Under the pieces are notes generated by a model. The model was not told the origin of the DNA and ran no database searches. It saw nothing but the letters and a program-made list of their open reading frames with translations. A DNA stretch of 64,000 bases, taken from positions 34,244-98,243 of the forward strand of contig JAOTOM010002316.1 in the NCBI GenBank assembly GCA_034440615.1, written 5' to 3'. Below, piece by piece: positions 57,826 to 64,000 of the stretch. Origin of the DNA: Ashinkailepas kermadecensis. Its lineage: Eukaryota > Arthropoda > Thecostraca > Neolepadidae. Every line of letters begins with the position of its first letter. Position 1 is the stretch's first letter. The position numbers and the translations under genes are program-made.

Positions 57826-58299
57826 CGGCACGTTCAACTTTCGGTCAAAATTTTGCCGTTGAACTTGAATTAATGGATCGGGTGGTGGGGCCAGGGTTCA
57901 CGCAACAAGCTCTGCTTAGCAATAGGACCCTGGTACATAAAGCCACCCCAACAAGAACTCGGATTAAATTTATTATTTTTAAAAAAAAATCAGATACAGT
58001 CACTAAATGATTTGAACGCTTCGGACTGATTGATCGTGACGTAACCAGTTCGATATAGCCCGATTCCTATGCTGTACAGGGAGCTGCTGCGATTTCCGAA
58101 AAAAAACATATATCGGATTATATTGCGCCATTTCACATGATTCTGGCACCGCAAAAGGATCGCTTCGCTTTCTTTCACCAATCTATCTACCACTTTTGCT
58201 TTTGCTCTAGCAATCGAAACTATCGCGGTATATAGCGTCAAAGTATTTTTTCTTGCACACTGCCCAACCCGCATCCCAAACTTCGGTGCAGTTACGCCC
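57826..58299. other. unassigned 3' flank of the LTR element
   Basis: No pol domain recognised. An A run at 57,981 may mark an end point. Single-copy beyond that. Confidence 0.4.
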
Positions 58300-58380
58300 A
58301 GCCGTGTGGCGCAGAGGTATGAACTCAAACTCGAGATCCAGAGTTGGCGGGTTCGAAGCTCTCCAAGAACACTGCTTTTT
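58300..58380 (+). mobile_element. tRNA-like SINE head
   Basis: GTGTGGCGCAGAGGTATG resembles an A box (58,303-58,320). GGGTTCGAAGCTC (58,349-58,361) resembles a B box at a spacing of about 40 bp, and a TTTTT run follows at 58,376. Acceptor-stem pairing is not convincing, so this is probably a SINE head or tRNA pseudogene and not a working tRNA. Confidence 0.55.
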
Positions 58381-58691
58381 CAACCGCATTATTTTGCATT
58401 TTTAAATTAGTAGGAACATTACTGCGTGCCATCAAACATATTGATCACGCTAACTGCAACCTTAATCCTTGACAACGCGGTACATAACTTATCGTCGCTT
58501 TACCGAGGCTTATTTACCGACGCACCCGAGCAGAAATCGGGCATATTCGGTGGAGAAATTCGGCGCAGCCTGGCAATCGCACTCGTGACGTCACAGCTCA
58601 GAAATATGGCCCTATGGCGGTTGCAGAAGTGACAAACACCTGCTTGTAAGTTATATAAGGTCAAAACCCATCGCCAAATGTGTCTGGAGAG
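58381..58691. other. unassigned spacer
   Basis: Short single-copy spacer before repeat copy B. No gene. Confidence 0.4.
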
Positions 58692-61600
58692 ACTTGATAG
58701 ACACTACCGCGCATTGAATGCCACAAATCGTGATGGGCGTTCCTCAGAACATCCAAAATCGTAACATCCAAAGAAAATATTTCAGTTACAGAATTGCGAG
58801 CGCCTAAAGTCTAAATTTGAGGTTACGGTACACAAATGTGACGGAGGTGAGACATTTGTGGTGCAATTGCGCGCAGTGTTTAATCCGGAGGCCAACCTCA
58901 TGTGACGTCGTACTGATTCGTTTTTGTACTTCGCACATTCTGATGTATCTGCAGATTGGTGTGATCTTAAATAGTGAATAAATAGCTTGCTGATATTTAA
59001 TTCCCAAAGAAACAGTAGTTGAAGAAGTTTGCAGGTAACCTTGAACAAGTCCAGTCCATGCCTTTTTCTGATTTGTGCTCAGGGTTTCCATGTTAATATC
59101 ACATAACTACCACGTTTGTCTTCAAGAAGAGCTGTTTTTAGTTTACTTTTATTAATATTTTCATTCCACTGCTTTTAGTGCCCTTTCTGTCCAGGATTGG
59201 GGCACCTAGTGTTGCATTTCCGTCCAGGGGTTGGCACACCTTTTGGTAAATTTACAGCTTAAGGTAATTTCTGATTAATTTTTTCCAATGCAACGTTTAG
59301 GAATGTGATGAACATGATGTTACTGCTCATTTGGTAAATTTGTGTTTTAAGGTGTTTTATGAATTCGTGGAATGTATCATTTCAATGCAATGTTTATGAA
59401 TGTGACTCAGATGATGGGACCACTCATTTTCTATACAAATGCCTACATTTCAGGCTGTGAGCAAAATAACACCAACAAAAAGCTTAGAATTGGGTGACAT
59501 AGGGTAAAGTATTTTGTTGTTAAATAAAAAAATGCAACATAACCTAACCTAACCTAGCTTAACCTCCCCTTGGAGAAAAATAAAACCAAAACATCAAGTT
59601 GTAAAAATTTCAAGCAATGTATTTTTTTTTACAATTAAAAAATGTAACCCAGCTTAACTTAATCTTAACTTAACATCAGCTGCTTTTAAAGAAAAAAGAT
59701 CTTTGTTTCAAATTTTGGAACAATTTTTGCAAAAAATGTCCAACTTAAACACTTAAACTAATCTAACATCACCAAACATAGCCCATTTGTTTGCTTTATG
59801 GAGGCAAATGTGTAATAACTTGCCTAGTTACCACCTTAAAGCACAATAATTCTGGTTAGATTAGATGGGTTAGGTTTTATCATTTGCAAAATTTCAAGAA
59901 AATAAATTGCTATATATTCTTCCAATCTTGTTTTTGTAGTTGTTTTCTCCAAGGTCAGGTTAGGCTAGGTTACGTTAGGTTATGTTGAATTTGTAATGTA
60001 TTTCTTTTAATTGCTATGTTACTAACTCCAAGCCCATTTTTAATGTTATTTTGCTCACAACCTGCTCACAACCACAAGCATTTGCACAGAAACTGAGTAG
60101 TGCCATCAGCTTAGTGACATTCATACACATTGCATTTGAAATTTAAATAAAAAATATTAATAAAACACATAAAAGCACAAATTTAACGTCCTTTCTTCTG
60201 CAAATGCATGCCTTTCAATTGGGAGGAAAAAATAACACCAAAAAAATGGTGTGGAGTAAGGAAATATAGCATGCAAATAATGTTCAAGATGTATGATAAC
60301 CTTACCTAACATAGTTCAACTTCCCATACAAGAAATTAACTGTTTTTAATTTAAATTTTCGAGGCATTTTCTCAGATATTTTCAACTTAAAATCCTAACC
60401 CAAGCTAGCCTGAACCGTTTCTTATTTTTTTTGTAGAAAAATAATTAACAAAAAATATTTACCAACAAATGATTCTTTTTATAACTTACAACAAAAGCCT
60501 AACCTAACCTGACAAACCTAACCCCTTTGTATGCTTCATGGAGGTAAAATGTGTGTAAAACTTGTCTTGTGGTTACCTTAAACTGTGATAATACCTGGCT
60601 TTTTGGGTAATTTTTTTCAGCTCATGGTACTCTCTGACTTCTTTGAGTTTCTTTTTTTAATGCAGTGTTTGTTAATGTGCTGAACATGATGTAACCGCTC
60701 ATTTCCTCTACAGATGCACACTTTTCAATTGTGAGGAAAAATAACATGGAAAAGGGGGCTTGGATTTGAGTAATATAGGATGAAAAATAATGTTCAGATA
60801 AAAAAACATGTAACATAACCTAACCTAACCTAGCCTAGACTTCCATGCAAGAAATGATTATTTGTATGCCCAATTCCCCCCCCCCAAAAAAAAATTTGTT
60901 CTCAAACATTTTCAACTTAAAAAGTCTAACATAACCTAATCTAGCTTGAACCGTTTTTGAAGACTTTTTTATTTACTAACTTACAACAAAAGCCTAGCCT
61001 AACGCAACTAGGCAAAACCTAGCTCCTTTGAATGATTCGTGGAGGTAAAATGGGTGTAAAACCTGTCTTGTGGTTACCTTAGACTGCAATAATATCTCTT
61101 TTTGTGCTACCTGGTGCACGTGATGAACCTCCATCTGCATGCTGCATGAGAGCATTGCACTTATTGCTTCATAAAGAACAATAACATGTTGAAAGTACTA
61201 TATTTTCAGGAATGGAATCCTGTGCTGATAACATTTTCTGAGTTATAAATTTGCAGATCAGATCTACATCATTTGTGTTAATAAATATGAGAAATTCATA
61301 GAAATGCATACACCGGTTTGTGGACAAGAAGTTATTCTGATGATTTATGATGTATTGGAAAATGACAAATTTTCATGATGGAAGCAGGCAAAGTTAAAGT
61401 ACTTATATCTCAATAAGTGGTCAGTTCACTAACAAAACAGCAAATTCACTCAAATAGCACTCAAAATGCCAGGCGGCCCACTCTTTTTGCAAGTTTAAAA
61501 TCGATGACAGTGCTTTCTTGAATTATGTTTAAAGCACATGAAGGAAATGTATTGCTGACACTTGTTAGGAACTGATGTGTATAACGTTAATTAACATTTC

Positions 61601-62066
61601 TAATGTCCTGATGTTTGTACCCAAAATATAGCTCACTATTCTAAATAGCATGGGAAGTATCATGCCATATATCATGGCTAATTTATGGTCAAACTGTTAT
61701 GCAGCAGATTCCCTGCATTGTTACATAGTTATTTGGGCTTTAGGGCACAGACCATGTTGATCACATAGCTCCCTGCATTGTTGTTAACTGATATATCAGT
61801 ATGTTTACAAATTCACTTATGAGTGAATCCATACCATTCTCACTGGGGTATAAAAGCTACATTATAACATTGCTTCTACAATGCATATAACAGAAACCCA
61901 TCTCGATTGTCCTACTTACTCAGGACACCATAGAAGTCAATGAAGCCAATGAAAACCATAGAAGTTAATGAAAATGTTACTTCATCCCCTGTATTGTTCA
62001 TGGAAACAAGTCTCTTGAACCATATGTTATGTCCTTCAGTGTTGCTCCATCCACCTCCAACTCCAA
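58692..62066. repeat. paralogous repeat copy B (fuller version)
   Basis: Direct copy of 52,905-54,790 plus a middle section (59,650-61,160) missing there. The middle section holds two or more diverged units of about 490 bp, each ending in (C)CTTAAACTG-type words at about 60,575 and 61,075. CCTAACCTAACC runs lie at 59,535, 60,485 and 60,810, and GGTTAGG runs at 59,870 and 59,955 in the opposite sense. It is intact at 62,067 where copy A is interrupted by the LTR element. No supported ORF. Confidence 0.85.
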
Positions 62067-62379
62067 CCCTGACCAAACTTCAGGAACTCATCCATCTCCA
62101 AAGCAGTCTGTTGAAGAAGGTATGTATTGCAGCATAACTACTGTGACCGGAATTCCATGGTATCCATGTTGCCTTACAATCCATCCTTGCTGATCCATGT
62201 AGCAGATGTTTGACTTTCCTCAAACTGTCTGGATAACTGGGGAGTTGAAATCACATTATTAGTGATGAAACAGATGAACTATTCCTGGATTCTTATGTTG
62301 CATCATTGCATGGCACAGTGACATACCGAATGGGGAGGGGGAATTGTGGGCAGTTGCCTCACCCCCCCCCCCTCCTGAT
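62067..62379. other. unassigned flank of copy B
   Basis: Continuation beyond the part shared with copy A. Contains a C run at 62,363. No gene. Confidence 0.4.
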
Positions 62380-63200
62380 AGGTTGTGGGGCCCCCAAGAA
62401 TCCGCCGAGCTTAGGAAAAAAATGCGCTATGCTCCCTAAAAATTTCACTCGGTCCACCAAAAATCGCACCGGGGCTCAGAAAAATCACTTTGGGGGCCCC
62501 CAAACGTAGCGCGGGGGCCCCGATAATGACGCTGGGGCCTCAAAAGTTTGCACCTGGGCCCCTGAAAATCACGTTGGGGCCGCAAACAAGTCGTGCCGGG
62601 ATTCAAGAAAATCACGACGGGGGCCACAAACGGTCGGGCCGGGGCCTCCTGAAAATCACGCCGAGACTGGGGTACTAAGAATTATCACCCGGGCCCCTGA
62701 AAATCACGCCAGAGGCCTGACAGGTCCCACCGGGGCTCTAAAAGTCTCGTTGAGATCACCCAACAAATGAAGCCGGGTAAATGAAAAACAGTCCGGACAC
62801 GGAAAATCAATCTGGGATCTCAACAATAGCTCCAAAAGCCCACAAAACTTGTTGGGCCCGCACAAACGTGTCGTAGCCACCGCAAGGGATCCCAACAAGT
62901 GACGACGGGCCCCAAAAAATCGCACTTAGGCAAAAAAAATTGACGCCGCTGTCTCTTGAAAATCTCACTGGGGCCAAAACGTCGTGCCGGAGCCCCACAA
63001 GTTGCAACTAGCTTCCCAAGTACCAATATATACCCGGAATGTCACCTTGCGGGCGGAAAAATTGCGTCAAAGATCCACAAAATAAGAAGTCGTCGGACGC
63101 CGGAAAAGAAACCTGTTTGGGCACCGGAAAAAACGCACCGAGAGCCAGAAGAATCGTACCGGGTTCCAAAAATAGCCTGCAGGGGGCTTATAAAAATAGA
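62380..63200. repeat. highly diverged GGGGCC/GAAAATCAC tandem region
   Basis: About 28 poorly conserved units of 27-30 bp built on CCTGAAAATCACG and CGGGGCC. Examples are CACCAAAAATCGCACCGGGG, CCCCTGAAAATCACGTTGGG and CCTGAAAATCACGCCGAGA. Similarity fades toward the right. It looks like a very old array compared with the clean ones before 45 kb. Overlapping frames are open only because of the repeated words. Confidence 0.75.
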
Positions 63201-63569
63201 CTTCACCACAAAAACCACAAGGAGACTCCATCGAATCGACCAGAGCACCGGAAAATTAAGAATGGGTCCCGAAAGAAAATTATCCGAAGGGCCTTTCTAC
63301 TCTCGATCGTGCAATCTGCGGACAAAACACGTTGAGCAGCCGCAGTGGCGTACTAAAGGGAAAAATTCCCCTCCCTAGCGTTAGGCACCAAGGAAATACT
63401 TTCACCCGTCGTCATCACCGTTCAGGTCTGCTGTGCTCTGATGCTTCATCAATGCCGTTGTGTTTTAGCCTGAATCTGATCGCTGAAGTATTTTTATTTA
63501 AGCCGGTGTGTGTTTGTTGGTGTGTGGAGTGAGCAGGAGGGTAACAGTGACGGTGGCGGTGACGGTGAC

Positions 63570-63748
63570 GATAGATCCGAGCCCACTATATGGCACTGCA
63601 GTCGCATGCTATTACTCAGAGTTGTTATGTTGGTGAGTTCGAGTCTCACCTGTCGCTACTCTTCGCCCGCGACCAATCGGCGTGAGAGATTGGCGACGCT
63701 ATATGACACAACGGTCGACGTGTCGTAGAACCAATAACCAACCAAGAG
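63570..63748 (+). mobile_element. tRNA-derived SINE
   Basis: The head has TATATGGCACTGCAGTCGC (A-box-like) and GGTGAGTTCGAGTCTCACC (63,631-63,649), a strong B-box with its flanking stem. The body contains CGACGCTATATGACACAACG and the tail is AACCAATAACCAACCAA. The tail half is the reverse complement of the SINE fragments at 15,060 and 51,240, which identifies the family. Right flank AGAGTTGTTATGTTG also occurs inside the head (63,617), so the boundary is uncertain. Confidence 0.7.
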
Positions 63749-63939
63749 TTGTTATGTTGACATGTACTGAACACTGCTCTTTTAATTATGTGACTTCACC
63801 AGTTATTGGACGATTTTCCCCGTTGGTGAGGATGCTTAATAAATATAAACATACACATCGTCGACTAAAAAATCAGAATTTCTGATATCTGAAAATATAG
63901 TGGGCTAAATTCGATGAGTTTTTTTTGGGGGGGGGGGGG

Positions 63940-64000
63940 TCTAGTGCGTTGGCACTTCGGCCCCCCCAATGTTTTTCAAAAATCGACACCCCTGCTACGT
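63940..64000 (-). repeat. edge of dispersed repeat (GGGGCGTCGATTTGTATC family)
   Basis: The reverse complement begins AGCAGGGGTGTCGATTTTTG and continues into GGGGGGGCCGAAG. This is the same start module as the copies at 49,138, 50,402 and 50,921, and as the start near 52,893. It is cut off by the window end. Confidence 0.65.

Noticed and set aside
53757..60835. CCTAACC/TTAGG runs as a true telomere
   Set aside because: Short, degenerate and interstitial, in both orientations, surrounded by other repeats; not a terminal array.

Overview
This window is nuclear DNA from an animal, most likely an arthropod and possibly a crustacean. The evidence is one intronless atonal-type bHLH gene whose bHLH is closest to arthropod Atonal, several non-LTR retrotransposon remnants, a Penelope-like fragment, tRNA-derived SINEs and many degenerate TTAGG/CCTAA runs. 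TTAGG is the ancestral arthropod telomere unit; here it is interstitial. The species cannot be fixed from sequence alone.

Layout. Bases 1-45,560 are dominated by about 40 separate tandem arrays with units from 2 to 95 bp. By my rough sum they make up about a quarter of the window, and each array has its own unrelated unit. The long open frames in this part are produced by these arrays and are not genes. The one convincing host gene is the atonal-family proneural transcription factor at 18,080-18,619 on the minus strand. It sits between a 15-bp array and a degenerate C/T-rich array. Bases 27,424-28,572 hold inverted Penelope-like arms, each with a hammerhead-ribozyme-like core, around a GIY-YIG endonuclease fragment. 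A 5'-truncated CR1-like reverse transcriptase lies at 36,419-37,440 (minus).

From 45.5 kb onward the character changes from minisatellites to interspersed repeats. A decayed jockey-superfamily element (ORF1 with zinc knuckles, endonuclease, start of RT) occupies 45,560-48,750 on the minus strand. Copies of a short repeat beginning near the motif GGGGCGTCGATTTGTATC follow at 49.1-51.2 kb. Then comes a repeat family rich in TTAGG-like motifs (51.3-62.1 kb), present as two long paralogous copies. It is invaded by an LTR retrotransposon: a solo LTR at 51,903-52,678, and a 5' LTR, PBS-like site and gag ORF at 54,791-57,825. A jockey-like 3' fragment is nested inside the second. The window ends with a very diverged GGGGCC-rich tandem region and a tRNA-derived SINE.

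Functionally there is one developmental regulator, expected to specify sensory or neural precursors, in a large repeat-dense intergenic setting. I found no operon-like grouping and no convincing multi-gene novel system. The best candidates for a second look are the paired hammerhead motifs, the higher-order minisatellite at 34.5-35.3 kb, the strand-switching array at 31.2-32.3 kb and the nested LTR element.
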